DNA from: Cupriavidus pauculus
GTDB taxonomy: Bacteria; Pseudomonadota; Gammaproteobacteria; Burkholderiales; Burkholderiaceae
Direction of reading: 5' to 3'
Length of the DNA stretch: 64,000 nucleotides
NCBI RefSeq assembly: GCF_008693385.1
Contig: NZ_CP044067.1
Span: 310,001-374,000, forward strand
Positions 31,687 through 40,843 of the stretch are shown piece after piece. The notes beneath the pieces were generated by a model, which saw only the letters and a program-made list of their open reading frames with translations, searched no databases and was not told the DNA's origin. Both the position numbers and the translations under genes were made by a program. The stretch's first letter is position 1. Each line of letters starts with the position of its first letter.

Positions 31687-31962
31687 GTGCGTGGGTATGT
31701 CATGGATGCGTTCGGTATGGCGGTCTGGGAAGAGTCGTATGCTCAGATTCAGGCGTCTATCCAACGCATCCGCGAGTTTCCTGAATGCGGTCCGGTAGCC
31801 GATGAATTGAGCACCCTGACCGCGGAAAGATTTCGCGAAGTACAGAGCGGGAAGAATCGAATCATCTATGAGGTCCGGGACGACACTATCTACGTGCATC
31901 TGATCGTGGACCGGCGCCGTGATCTGACGAGTTTGTTGCAAAGAATCCTCTTGCACGTATGA
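31687..31962 (+). CDS. Short RelE/ParE-family toxin-like protein, no antitoxin seen
   Basis: The product has 91 residues from GTG 31687. From residue 5 it matches ParE/RelE toxins: YVMDAFGMAVWEESYAQIQASIQRIREFPECG, then ERFREVQSGKNRIIYEVRDDTIYVHLIVDRRRDLTSLL. The usual first beta strand and half of helix 1 (about 15-18 residues) are missing. The frame is closed by a stop at about 31652, and the upstream residues are not family-like. No antitoxin gene is found on either side. The protein is either a decaying toxin or uses a start I cannot see. No good ribosome-binding site lies before the GTG. Confidence 0.6.
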   Translation: MRGYVMDAFGMAVWEESYAQIQASIQRIREFPECGPVADELSTLTAERFREVQSGKNRIIYEVRDDTIYVHLIVDRRRDLTSLLQRILLHV

Positions 31963-32111
31963 GTCGCTGAGTTCGGCTCTCAGCGGCACCCGTCGTTCTC
32001 AGTGCCAGCCGGGGTCGCGCTGCGGCAGATTGCCTCGTCGGCGCGCGGTTGCTTCCGGTCAGCCCTCTGAACGGATCTCCACGCATTGCAACTGCACGAC
32101 AAATCCGCCTA

Positions 32112-32669
32112 CTAGCCTTGTCGATCGAGAAACGGATTGAGGTGCATCGCGGTGATGAAGGAAACAAGGTTGGTCAGGAGAAGATCGACAGCTAGCAGAG
32201 CGGCCATTGCGTGCTCAAGTGCGTCTGCGTCAATGAGCATCTGAAGAATTTTCTTCAACGCCAAGCACCATTGGCTGACCCACTCGGTAGCCTCCGTATC
32301 ACGCATACCGAGCTTTCCGACACCTCGCGTAAGTGCCGCAACTACGGTCTTTGGGAGAGCTTCGTACATCGAAGCCACGCTACAATCCGCAGGCCATGAG
32401 ACGTGCATGATGTAGGTGGAGTCTTCGCTTCGACTGCTTGAAAGCCCTGACCCGAGAATGACGAAAAGATCGTTCTCAACGCTGCTCAATAGATCATATA
32501 AAACTTGCCCGTCGTCAGGGCCCGCTTTTATTCGATCCATGACTTCCCCAACATAGCTAAGTCGGCGGCACAGTGAAGTTATGTGGCTGTCTGTTCGATC
32601 AAGCGCCGGTGAAAGCAAGTACTCAATGAGTACTGCAGGCAAAGGGAACAAATCGTCCATATTCGTCAT
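32112..32669 (-). CDS. Hypothetical protein, alpha-helical
   Basis: The product has 185 residues from MTNMDDLFPLPAV; the frame continues 24 codons upstream without a good start. The predicted body is helical, with amphipathic segments (ALDRTDSHITSLCRRLSYVGEVMDRIKAG, VLYDLLSSVENDLFVILG and a hydrophobic C-terminal helix MAALLAVDLLLTNLVSFITAM). I do not recognise a family. It lies alone between a toxin-like gene and a GNAT gene, and its GC is slightly below that of its neighbours. Confidence 0.6.
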   Translation of the reverse strand: MTNMDDLFPLPAVLIEYLLSPALDRTDSHITSLCRRLSYVGEVMDRIKAGPDDGQVLYDLLSSVENDLFVILGSGLSSSRSEDSTYIMHVSWPADCSVASMYEALPKTVVAALTRGVGKLGMRDTEATEWVSQWCLALKKILQMLIDADALEHAMAALLAVDLLLTNLVSFITAMHLNPFLDRQG

Positions 32670-32796
32670 GTCAATACAGTATCGGTACGTCTCGGTTTGC
32701 TTGATACGCCCACTCTGGAAGTTACAGCGGCCAGGCGACACCGTAGCGTTTCACACGGCTGATAGACCAAGCCTCTCTGCGGAGACGGACAGAGGT

Positions 32797-33369
32797 TTAT
32801 CGATTCGATTGGGCAAACTCCAGTGAATTGATTGTTTGCCATTCACTGTCGAGCATCGCGTACCGATGCTCGTCATGCCACACACCGTGTACGAGCATGC
32901 TTTCTCGCGTCGTCCCTTCGCGACGCATGCGCAAGCGTTCCATCAAGCGGATGGATTCCATATTCTGCGTGCTGGCGTTCGAGGTCAGGCGATGCAACCG
33001 ACGTGCTCCGAAAGCGTAGTCGATTAGCCATCTTGCTGCTTCGGTCGCATAACCCTGACCCCAGAAATCCCGATTGAGCGACCATCCGATATCACCGGTC
33101 TGCCTGTGGTCGGCTTCGATATACATGCCGACCTCTCCGATCATGCCCCTGCGCTCTCTCAGTTCTATCGCGAACATAAGCCAGCAGTTGTCGGCATCAG
33201 AGGTCAGCTCGGCCTGCTTCGCCAGAAACGCCTGCGCCTCGGCGTGGGGCATACGCTCGATCGGCTGCAGGCGCATGTTCTCGTGGGCGTTCCGATAGGC
33301 CAGGAAAGCGTGCAGATCCTCCTGGCTGGGGCGGCGAATGACAAGCCGATCTGTGTACGCAGGAATCAT
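32797..33369 (-). CDS. GNAT-family N-acetyltransferase (RimJ/RimL type)
   Basis: The product has 190 residues from MIPAYTDRLVIRRPS with ribosome-binding site AGAGAAG; the upstream extension is not family-like. GNAT motifs are TDRLVIRRPSQEDLHAFLAYRNAHENMRLQP, GEVGMYIEADHRQTGDIGWSLNRDFWGQGYATEAARWLIDYAF (acetyl-CoA binding Q/RxxGxG/A region) and RLTSNASTQNMESIRLMERLRMRREG. This is the acetyltransferase_3 subgroup that modifies ribosomal proteins, amino groups or small amines. The substrate is unknown. The gene is isolated, 127 bp from its downstream neighbour. Confidence 0.88.
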   Translation of the reverse strand: MIPAYTDRLVIRRPSQEDLHAFLAYRNAHENMRLQPIERMPHAEAQAFLAKQAELTSDADNCWLMFAIELRERRGMIGEVGMYIEADHRQTGDIGWSLNRDFWGQGYATEAARWLIDYAFGARRLHRLTSNASTQNMESIRLMERLRMRREGTTRESMLVHGVWHDEHRYAMLDSEWQTINSLEFAQSNR

Positions 33370-33397
33370 CTTCTCTTGATTCGATCTTGAACTGTCT

Positions 33398-34186
33398 TCA
33401 TGCGTGGCTCGATCCTGACTGGAGAATCGCATCCGCGAATTCCACAAAGCCTGCACCCCCTGGTCCGTGCGTGACCCAACGAGGAGGAACTGGCAATTGC
33501 GGAAGGTAATCGATCACCGTGCTCACGCCCGCCGTATGCTTGAAGAACGCGAACATTGGTGCGTCGTTGGTGGAGTCGCCGGAATAGGCAACCGACTCGC
33601 TGGCCCCTTCCGTGTCCACGCCATACGTCTTGGCGAGCACGCGTAACGACATCGTCAACTTGTCGTAGTCGCCAACCCAGCCGAGGACCCAGAGGTTATT
33701 CACCGTCGCGGTCGCTCCTGCCCGTGTAAGAGCATCGACGATGCGTCCATCGAGGTCGGTTCCTGTGCGGCGATAGGCGAGACTCGTCAGCCGGAACACT
33801 TGATCCTCCGCCTCTTGTGCCTCCGGCACCGATTCTTCGACGCCGCGGGCGATGGACCTCAACTGTTCGCGGACCTGCTCCAGTCTGTCGGGCGAATGCC
33901 AGTAATGCCGTTCGACGCTGTGCCCGTCTGAACTCCGACGCAGGAACAGTCCGCCGTTTTCGGCTATGACGCCGTCGACGGGCCACATGCGGGCCATCTG
34001 GTCGCACCAGCCGGCGGGCGCCGCGGTGACCGGTATCACGCGAATGCCGCCGGCTTGCAGCCGTGCCAGCGCAGTGTACGTCTCGGCAGGCAAGCGGCCT
34101 TGATAGGTCAACGTCTCGTCCATGTCCGTAAGGACGAACCGGACTTTCGAGAATTCATTCGCTGCTGCCTCGGATAGCGATTGCAT
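33398..34186 (-). CDS. HAD-superfamily phosphatase (MPGP/Cof-like)
   Basis: The product has 262 residues. HAD motif I is FVLTDMDETLTYQG (nucleophile Asp ~21), motif II lies in IRVIPVTAAPAGWCDQM, and the C-terminal KLTMSLRVLAKTYGVDTEGASESVAYSGDSTNDAPMFAFF gives motifs III and IV (GDSxNDxPM). The cap domain type fits HAD IIB, such as mannosyl-3-phosphoglycerate or sucrose phosphatases. The natural substrate is unknown. It ends 29 bp before the GNAT gene and is probably co-transcribed. Confidence 0.85.
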   Translation of the reverse strand: MQSLSEAAANEFSKVRFVLTDMDETLTYQGRLPAETYTALARLQAGGIRVIPVTAAPAGWCDQMARMWPVDGVIAENGGLFLRRSSDGHSVERHYWHSPDRLEQVREQLRSIARGVEESVPEAQEAEDQVFRLTSLAYRRTGTDLDGRIVDALTRAGATATVNNLWVLGWVGDYDKLTMSLRVLAKTYGVDTEGASESVAYSGDSTNDAPMFAFFKHTAGVSTVIDYLPQLPVPPRWVTHGPGGAGFVEFADAILQSGSSHA

Positions 34187-34251
34187 GGTGACGGGTTGGC
34201 AAAGGACAGCGGCAAATTATGAACGACAATCAGGAAGCCGTCTTTGGCGGC

Positions 34252-34884
34252 CTACGCCGTCGCGCTGGATCGCGATGAAACCACCGCGTACCAGCGCTTC
34301 ACTGCGGAGCGCCCCTCCGGAATCGGCATGGAAAACGCCTTCGTCGCAAAATCGACGGTAGCAAGGGCTGTGATATCCGCCGCGGAGAACCGATCGCCCG
34401 CGACGTAGGCCGAGCGTCCTAGCTGGGCTTCCAGGTCGTCGTAGAAATTCGCGACCCGTTGCTTGCTGCGGTCGATCAGGTCGGGAATCTGTTCGTACCC
34501 GTGGAGACCGGAAACCGCTCGCCCCTTGAGGCCCCCGGCAGCGTTGCGCACTCCCTCCATGACGGCGGCGAACCCCTCGGTCTCCATGCGCCGCTCCCAC
34601 ATCGCCACCACGGCCTTCTCGGCTGGCGTCGTGCCGTACAGCGACGGCGGTGCGGAAGCATCGTCGAGATAACGCATGATGGTTGGCGCTTCGCCGATGA
34701 CGGTACCGTCGTCGAGCACCAGGGCCGGGACGACGCCGCGCGGATTGATTGCAAGATAGGCGTTCGAGTGTTGCTCCCGAGACCCGAGGTCGACCGGAAC
34801 GAGCTCGACGTCAAGCCCCTTTTCCGCGATCAGCATCCTGACGCGACGCGCGTTTGGCGAGCCATTGGAATGGTAGAGTTTCAT
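34252..34884 (-). CDS. Glutathione S-transferase family protein
   Basis: The product has 210 residues. The N-terminal thioredoxin-like domain begins MKLYHSNGSPNARRVRMLIAEKG and has the glutathione-binding NPRGVVPALVLDDGTVIGEAPTIMRYLD. The C-terminal helical domain includes DRFSAADITALATVDFATKAF. Length fits cytosolic GSTs. It likely detoxifies electrophiles with glutathione. It is 66 bp upstream of the HAD gene on the same strand. Confidence 0.9.
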   Translation of the reverse strand: MKLYHSNGSPNARRVRMLIAEKGLDVELVPVDLGSREQHSNAYLAINPRGVVPALVLDDGTVIGEAPTIMRYLDDASAPPSLYGTTPAEKAVVAMWERRMETEGFAAVMEGVRNAAGGLKGRAVSGLHGYEQIPDLIDRSKQRVANFYDDLEAQLGRSAYVAGDRFSAADITALATVDFATKAFSMPIPEGRSAVKRWYAVVSSRSSATA

Positions 34885-35076
34885 GAATATTTCCAGTTAG
34901 AGTTTCGAGCCACCGTTGACGCGCAGCGTCTTCCCGGTGATTCATCGCGCCCGCTCTCTGTTCACTAATGAGAATGAGGGTACTAATCTAGAAGTTTTGA
35001 GCGCACTGGAAAAAGACTTTGTAAGCTGGCGGGCATGCCTGTCAGGCATGACAAGCATGGAATGCTCGTGGCGACT

Positions 35077-35592
35077 TCACCTGCCCTCCCCTGCATCCGG
35101 CGGGCCCCGCCTTCCGTTCGGTTGCGCCGCGGCCGGCATCGATCCGACCAGCACCGACGACATCTTTCCAAGCTGGTCGTAGAAGCTTCCCCATGCGGCC
35201 GAAAGTCCGTTCATGCCGGCGGGATCCGTGGATGCCGCGCCCGGACGCGCCGATGCCGGCCATGACACGTTGAGCGCCTGGCACTGCGTGAGCCACGCCG
35301 ACCATACGTCGGCGAACGCCTTGGCATACTCGCGCGACAATGCCGCCTGATGCTCCATCCGGTCCGTGAGCAGTTGCGCGACGGACGCCTGCAAGGTCGC
35401 AGGCTCGCTCGATGCTTCGATGCGCTGTAGCAGCCGTTTGGCGCTACGTACCTCGTCCTCCACCGCCTTCATGTGGGCCTTCAGGATGGTGTGCCTTGCA
35501 TCCTGTACCGCGATGTACGCCCGGCACGCTTCCGCAAGCGCCACGCGCTGCATCGTTGCGCCATAGTCGGCGGGAACTTGTGTTTCGCTCAT
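35077..35592 (-). CDS. Phasin-like PHA granule-associated protein
   Basis: The product has 171 residues from MSETQVPADYGATMQ with ribosome-binding site CAGGAGA. The protein is helical (YIAVQDARHTILKAHMKAVEDEVRSAKRLLQRIEASS, then QLLTDRMEHQAALSREYAKAFADVWSAWL), with an amphipathic pattern, low Cys and a Pro/Ala-rich tail, which is typical of phasins that coat polyhydroxyalkanoate granules. It lies across from the Mg2+ ATPase and near PhaC/PhaB. The FNR-like box at 35645-35658 is 53 bp upstream. The function is inferred from fold and context because phasins have little sequence conservation. Confidence 0.7.
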   Translation of the reverse strand: MSETQVPADYGATMQRVALAEACRAYIAVQDARHTILKAHMKAVEDEVRSAKRLLQRIEASSEPATLQASVAQLLTDRMEHQAALSREYAKAFADVWSAWLTQCQALNVSWPASARPGAASTDPAGMNGLSAAWGSFYDQLGKMSSVLVGSMPAAAQPNGRRGPPDAGEGR

Positions 35593-35644
35593 GGCAGTCT
35601 CCTGGTTGATACGGTTCACGATAGTCGGCCCGACGTCGGGAGTG

Positions 35645-35658
35645 TTGACGCATGTCAA
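35645..35658. promoter_or_regulatory. FNR-like box TTGAC-GCAT-GTCAA
   Basis: A perfect 5-4-5 palindrome in the divergent region between the phasin gene and the Mg2+ ATPase gene. The FNR consensus is TTGAT-N4-ATCAA; here TTGAC/GTCAA differs by one base pair per arm. It is 53 bp from the phasin start. Confidence 0.5.
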
Positions 35659-35782
35659 GCTCGACGTGCGTGGCTGCACTAGGCTTCAGTCGTCATCGAT
35701 TACCCATGCACCGCTTATGGCGGGACGGCACGGTTATCTCCACATGAGGCCTGATCCCGCGAGTCGGAACTGCTTTCCCCAT

Positions 35783-38458
35783 ATGTCGCGGCATTCCGGC
35801 AATCCGCCGGCCACGTCCACGACATTGCTATCCGCCGCCACGCTGCTGCCGTCCGCGTTACTCTCGGCGCTCGGGAGCTCACGTATTGGGCTGACGGACG
35901 CCGACGCCCGTCAGCGTTTGAAGGAGGTGGGCCCGAACGAGGTACTGCCCGACGAGCGCCCCCGACTGACCATCGAGCTCCTGAAAAGGTTGTCCAGCCC
36001 GCTCAGCGTGATGCTGCTCGTGCTCTCTTCCGTATCGCTGGCCATCGGCGAGGTCAACTCGGCCGCCATCACTGCCGCGATGGTTCTGTTGAGCGTGGGC
36101 ATTGCCACCTGGCAGGAACAACGTTCGGTGACGGCCGCCAAGGCTCTGCGCGCGCTCGTCCACACCACGGCGACTGTGCAGCGGCGTGCAACGTCCGATG
36201 CCGAATCGACCCTGGCGGAGGTCCAGATCGCGGAGCTGGTGCCCGGCGACATCGTGCACATCGGGGCCGGTGACATCGTTCCAGGCGATCTGCGTCTGCT
36301 TGCAGCCAAGGACCTGTTTCTGAATCAATCCGCAATGACGGGCGAGTCGGTGCCGGTCGAAAAATGGGCGCGGGACACATTGGACGCACCCGAGGCAACG
36401 GCGCTCACGCCGGGCGACCTGCCAAATGTCGCCCTGATGGGCACCACGGTCGTGAGCGGCACCGGTACTGCGGTGATCGTCTCCACCGGTGTGCGCACGG
36501 TGTTCGGCAATATCTCCCACCTCGCGTCCCAGACGGCTGCGCCAAGCGCCTTCGACACGGGCATACGGCACGTGGCGAACCTGATGCTCGTGCTCATATG
36601 CGCGATGACGCCACTGGTATTCGCCATCAACTACCTGACCAAGGGCGATATGTTCGAGGCGCTGTTGTTCTCGCTGGCCGTTGCGGTCGGCCTGACGCCC
36701 GAGATGCTGCCGATGCTGACGACTGTCACCCTATCCAAGGGCGCCCTGGCGATGGCGCGCCGGAAAGTGATCGTCAAGCAGCTGAGTGCGATCCAGAACC
36801 TCGGGGCCATGGATGTCCTGTGCACGGACAAGACCGGTACGTTGACACAGGACTGCGTCATCCTCCATCGCCACATCGATATCGACGAGACCGAATCCGA
36901 TCACGTCTTCGCCCTCACCTATCTGAACAGCCGTTTCCAGACCGGCCTGCGCAACCTGCTGGACAAGGCCGTGTTGCTGCACGATCCGGCCGTCGTGACC
37001 AGCATGGGGCTCGACCAGCGATATCGGCCGATTGACGAGGTACCCTTCGACTTCGCACGCCGGCGCATGTCCGTCATCGTCGAATCCGACACCGAACAGC
37101 TGCTGGTCTGCAAAGGCGCCGTGGAGGAAACTCTGTCGGTTTGCACGACTTGCGAACGGGCGGGCGCCGTCGTGCCGCTAACGGCGCCGGTCATGGATGA
37201 GGCCAAGGCGCTCGCCGCCCGGCTCAACCGCGCGGGGTTCAGGCTGCTGGCCGTCGCGTTCCGCAGCGTGGCAAAAGCGGACGCCCGCGCCTATGCCGTG
37301 GCGGACGAAAGCGGCCTGACCCTGGCGGGCTTTGTCGCCTTCATCGATCCGCCGAAAGAGACGGCAGCGGCGGCATTGCGTGCCATCAGGGGACGCGGCA
37401 TCGGCATCAAGGTCCTGACGGGAGACAGCCCGGACATCGCACGGCATGTCTGCGGGCTGGTCGGCATCGATTCCCTCGAGATCGTGACGGGGCGGCAGCT
37501 GGACGGTCTGGAGGAGACCGCCGTCGCCGACCTCGCCGAACGGTTCACGGTATTTGCCAAGCTGACCCCGGAACACAAGGCCATGCTGGTCCGCGCGCTG
37601 CGTTCCCGCGGGCACGTGGTGGGCGTGCTCGGCGACGGCATCAACGACAGCCCCGCGTTGCGTGCCGCGGACGTCGGCATCTCGGTGGATACCGGAACCG
37701 ATATCGCAAAGGAGGCGGCCACCATCATCCTGCTGGAGAAGAGCCTGCTGGTGCTGCATGACGGCATCGTCGAGGGGCGGCGAGTGTTTGCCAATCTGCT
37801 CAAATACATCCGGATGGCGTCCAGCTCCAACTTCGGCAATGTGTTCAGCGTGCTGGGTGCCAGTCTCTGGCTGCCGTTTCTGCCGATGGCATCGATTCAG
37901 CTGCTGACCTGCAACCTGCTCTACGATATCTCGCAGACTGCCATTCCCACCGATCGCGTCGATGACGATGCGCTGGCACAGCCAAGCTCCTGGGATACGC
38001 GGGTGCTGTGGCGCTATATCGCGATCATGGGACCGCTGAGTTCCGCCGTCGACTTCCTGACCTTCCTGCTGCTCTATTTCGTGCTGGACCTTCGCTCGAT
38101 GGCGTCCGAGGCAGCGTTCCATTCGTCGTGGTTCGTGGAGTCGATACTGTCTCAGATGCTTGTTATCTACGTCATTCGCACACGAAGGATTCCGTTCGTC
38201 CAGAGCCGCCCCAGCGCGGCACTCGTCGCTGCCACGATAGCGATCGTCACACTCGCGCTGTGGCTGCCGTTCTCTCCGTTTGCGCCCGCCCTGAGGCTGG
38301 TGCCCCCGCCGTCGGCGTTCTGGTTATACCTTCCGCTGCTGCTGGCCGTGTATCTGAGCGGTGCCTTCCTGGCCCGTGGGGCGCTGTACGCCGAGCCGAG
38401 GGTAGACGCTCGGACCGGACTGGCCAGCGCGTTGCGGCAGATCAAGGAACGGGCCTGA
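35783..38458 (+). CDS. Mg2+-transporting P-type ATPase (MgtA/MgtB type)
   Basis: The product has 891 residues if ATG 35783 is used; in-frame ATGs at 35744 and 35717 would lengthen it, and none has a clear ribosome-binding site. P-type landmarks are actuator TGES (QSAMTGESVPVE), AVGLTPEMLPM in TM4, phosphorylation DKTGT in DVLCTDKTGTLTQD, KGAVEET in the nucleotide domain and the hinge GDGINDSPALRAADVGISVDTGTDIAKEAA. The TM4 PEML and the C-terminal membrane region agree with class IIIB magnesium pumps. These import Mg2+ and are usually Mg2+-starvation genes. Here the neighbourhood suggests regulation with the PHA/redox block. Confidence 0.88.
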   Translation: MSRHSGNPPATSTTLLSAATLLPSALLSALGSSRIGLTDADARQRLKEVGPNEVLPDERPRLTIELLKRLSSPLSVMLLVLSSVSLAIGEVNSAAITAAMVLLSVGIATWQEQRSVTAAKALRALVHTTATVQRRATSDAESTLAEVQIAELVPGDIVHIGAGDIVPGDLRLLAAKDLFLNQSAMTGESVPVEKWARDTLDAPEATALTPGDLPNVALMGTTVVSGTGTAVIVSTGVRTVFGNISHLASQTAAPSAFDTGIRHVANLMLVLICAMTPLVFAINYLTKGDMFEALLFSLAVAVGLTPEMLPMLTTVTLSKGALAMARRKVIVKQLSAIQNLGAMDVLCTDKTGTLTQDCVILHRHIDIDETESDHVFALTYLNSRFQTGLRNLLDKAVLLHDPAVVTSMGLDQRYRPIDEVPFDFARRRMSVIVESDTEQLLVCKGAVEETLSVCTTCERAGAVVPLTAPVMDEAKALAARLNRAGFRLLAVAFRSVAKADARAYAVADESGLTLAGFVAFIDPPKETAAAALRAIRGRGIGIKVLTGDSPDIARHVCGLVGIDSLEIVTGRQLDGLEETAVADLAERFTVFAKLTPEHKAMLVRALRSRGHVVGVLGDGINDSPALRAADVGISVDTGTDIAKEAATIILLEKSLLVLHDGIVEGRRVFANLLKYIRMASSSNFGNVFSVLGASLWLPFLPMASIQLLTCNLLYDISQTAIPTDRVDDDALAQPSSWDTRVLWRYIAIMGPLSSAVDFLTFLLLYFVLDLRSMASEAAFHSSWFVESILSQMLVIYVIRTRRIPFVQSRPSAALVAATIAIVTLALWLPFSPFAPALRLVPPPSAFWLYLPLLLAVYLSGAFLARGALYAEPRVDARTGLASALRQIKERA

Positions 38459-38473
38459 GCAGTTTCAGGATCG

Positions 38474-39859
38474 TCACCGCTTCGGCCCCTCAGGTGCCGA
38501 CTCCCGAAGCCTGTAGGTCTCGCGATACTCGGGCATGGTCACCGCCCATCCAAGTTCGCGCTCGATGCGGAGTCGCAATGCATCGCTGGCCTGCGGCTCG
38601 CCGTGCACGATGAAGGTCTGCCGCGGCGGCTGATGGAAACCCTTCAGCCAGGCTAGCAGGTCGGCCGCATCGGCATGCGCCGATAGCGTGTCGAGGCGTG
38701 CCACTTCCGCGCGGATCGGAATGTCCTTGCCGTGCAGCCTGACCAGGCGCCCGCCGGATCCCAGCGTCGCGCCACGTGTGCCGCCCGCCTGAAACCCGCA
38801 CAGAAGGATCGTGTTGGAAGGGTCCTGGCCGAAGCTCTCGAGGTGATGCACGACGCGTCCCCCGGTGAGCATCCCGCTTCCGGCCAGGATGATCTTCGGG
38901 CGGGTGTCGCCATTGAGCCGAACGGAATCCTCGGCGCGCTGCACGGGTTCGGCCATCTCGCAGGCGGCCGCGCAGGCTTCGCGATCGATGCGCAGTTCTT
39001 CCGGGTGCAGCGAAAAGATCCGGGTCGCGGCGATCGCCATCGGGCTGTTGAGGAAAATCGGCACATCCGGCAGTTTCCCCGCCTGCTTCAGGCGGTAGAG
39101 GCAATACAAGAGCGACTGCGCGCGGCCCACTGCGAAGGTGGGGACCACCAGCGTGCCGCCGCGCCCAATGGTCCGATTCACGATATCGCCCAGGGTTTCG
39201 ATGGGATCCTCGGCAGGATGAAGCCGATCCCCGTACGTCGACTCCACGAGCAGCCAGTCTGCCGCGCTCACCGGCTCTGGCGCTCGCATGACGGGATCCG
39301 ACTGGCGGCCAAGGTCGCCCGAGAACACGAGCCGGACGCCGTCGAAATGCAACGTGACCGTCGACGCGCCGATGATATGCCCGGCGCGATGAAACTCGGC
39401 CTCCATTCCTGGGGCGACGGTCCAGCGTTTCGCATACGGCACCACCTCCAGGCGCCGCAGCGCGCGGGCGGCATCCGTGCCCGAGTACAGGGGAATGGCC
39501 GGGTGGTGCCGCGAGAACCCTTTGCGATTGGCGTAGCTGGCATCTTCCTCCGCCAGCGCGGCGGCGTCGGGCAACAGGATCTCGCAGAGCTGCGCGGTCC
39601 CCAGCGTGCAGTACACGCTGCCACGAAAACCGTTGCGGACAAGCAGCGGCAGATAGCCGCTATGGTCGATGTGCGCGTGCGTCAGCACGACCGCATGCAG
39701 GCTCGCCGGATCCACCGGCAATGGCGCCCAGTTGCGCAAGCGGAGCTGCTTGAACCCCTGAAACAGCCCACAATCGACCAGAATTCGGCACCTGCCCGCC
39801 TCCACCAGATACTTCGAACCCGTTACGGTGCCCGTCGCACCCAGAAATGTCAGTTTCAT
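38474..39859 (-). CDS. Metallo-beta-lactamase/beta-CASP RNA nuclease-like protein
   Basis: The product has 461 residues from MKLTFLGATGTVTGSKYLVE, the usual opening of this family. Metal-binding motif HAHIDHSG lies at ~66-73, EFHRAGHIIGAST and GDLG follow, and the beta-CASP part has ESTYGDRLHP, NSPMAIAATRIF, GSGMLTGGRVVHHLESF and a RMMBL-type SAHADAADLLAWLK. Such proteins, related to CPSF-73 and bacterial RNase J-like enzymes, cleave RNA. The role here is unknown, but this gene commonly accompanies PHA, stress-protein and P-type ATPase genes in this type of cluster. It lies 15 bp from the convergent Mg2+ ATPase gene. Confidence 0.88.
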   Translation of the reverse strand: MKLTFLGATGTVTGSKYLVEAGRCRILVDCGLFQGFKQLRLRNWAPLPVDPASLHAVVLTHAHIDHSGYLPLLVRNGFRGSVYCTLGTAQLCEILLPDAAALAEEDASYANRKGFSRHHPAIPLYSGTDAARALRRLEVVPYAKRWTVAPGMEAEFHRAGHIIGASTVTLHFDGVRLVFSGDLGRQSDPVMRAPEPVSAADWLLVESTYGDRLHPAEDPIETLGDIVNRTIGRGGTLVVPTFAVGRAQSLLYCLYRLKQAGKLPDVPIFLNSPMAIAATRIFSLHPEELRIDREACAAACEMAEPVQRAEDSVRLNGDTRPKIILAGSGMLTGGRVVHHLESFGQDPSNTILLCGFQAGGTRGATLGSGGRLVRLHGKDIPIRAEVARLDTLSAHADAADLLAWLKGFHQPPRQTFIVHGEPQASDALRLRIERELGWAVTMPEYRETYRLRESAPEGPKR

Positions 39860-39888
39860 CGCGTGTGCATGCCTGAGAGGTGGGCCGG

Positions 39889-40725
39889 TCAATGTGCCAG
39901 CAGTACCGGCACCGTCATCGATGCCAGGATGGTGCGCGTCACTCCGCCGAGCGTGATCTCGCGCAGACGACTATGGCCATAGGCGCCCATGACGATGAGA
40001 TCGGCCCCGATATCCGCCGCCCGCGACAGAATCAGCTCCCCGATAAGCAGATCGTTGGCCTCCGCCATGTACTCCATCTCCACCTCGGCACCGACGTCCC
40101 GCAGCAGCCGCAGTGCGTTCGCCGCCGGTGTCGCATCCGCACGCAGGCTGCGCATCGCCGCATTGGCGTGCAACAGATGGACACGACTGCCCGCCAGTAG
40201 CGGCAAGGCATCGTGCAGCGCGCGGGCGCTTTCCCGGCCGCCATCCCATGCGATCAGCACACGTGTTCCCAGCGTGGGAAAGTCCCCTGCATACGGAATG
40301 ACCAGCGTGGGACGACCGGACTCGAGCACGATCGATTCCAGATACTGGGGCGCGATATAACCGTCGTCGTTGGATTCGTCGGTCTGGCCAAGCACGACAA
40401 GGCCTGCCTCCCTCACCTCTCTCAGGGTGCTCGCCACCGGTTCGCCTTCCGCCACACGCCACTCCGCCGTCATGCCGTGCTCCCAGATCGCGGACTCGAA
40501 GCGACGCCGCAGGGTTTCATGAGTATGGTGCCGGCGTTCGCGATCCTCCTGCAGGCACTCGGCCGCATGATGCATGCGATAGAACCAGGGCTGCGGGGCA
40601 TAGGTGACGCAGAGGCCGGTCATGCGGCATTGCTGCGCGAAGGCAATGCGCGCGGCCAGCGCGATGCGCGACTTGACCCGCGCCTCGGCGCCGACGTGAA
40701 CGAATACGCTGGAATAGCCAAGCAT
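39889..40725 (-). CDS. Universal stress protein (UspA family, two-domain)
   Basis: The product has 278 residues. A degenerate first Usp domain is followed by a better-conserved second domain with GTRVLIAWDGGRESARALHDALPLLAG and the nucleotide-binding ending DLIVMGAYGHSRLREITLGGVTRTILASMTVPVLLAH (G-x2-G-x9-G(S/T)). The size and tandem domains match other stress proteins of the low-oxygen/FNR regulons of Burkholderiales and Pseudomonas. It is 29 bp upstream of the beta-CASP gene on the same strand, so the two form one unit. An FNR-like palindrome lies 92 bp upstream at 40817. Confidence 0.9.
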   Translation of the reverse strand: MLGYSSVFVHVGAEARVKSRIALAARIAFAQQCRMTGLCVTYAPQPWFYRMHHAAECLQEDRERRHHTHETLRRRFESAIWEHGMTAEWRVAEGEPVASTLREVREAGLVVLGQTDESNDDGYIAPQYLESIVLESGRPTLVIPYAGDFPTLGTRVLIAWDGGRESARALHDALPLLAGSRVHLLHANAAMRSLRADATPAANALRLLRDVGAEVEMEYMAEANDLLIGELILSRAADIGADLIVMGAYGHSRLREITLGGVTRTILASMTVPVLLAH

Positions 40726-40816
40726 TTCGGACTCCTGTTTCCCATTCGATCGTCAGAGGCGGCCAACAGGCGTGCGCCTCGCACGATTCAGTCTAGGAGT
40801 CGCATAAGGGTGGACT

Positions 40817-40830
40817 TTGACGTGGGTCAA
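40817..40830. promoter_or_regulatory. FNR-like box TTGAC-GTGG-GTCAA
   Basis: A 5-4-5 inverted repeat with perfect arms in the gap between the alcohol dehydrogenase stop and the universal stress protein start (40725). The spacing of about 92 bp fits an activating FNR site of the stress gene. Confidence 0.5.
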
Positions 40831-40843
40831 GTCGAGCAAGCGC

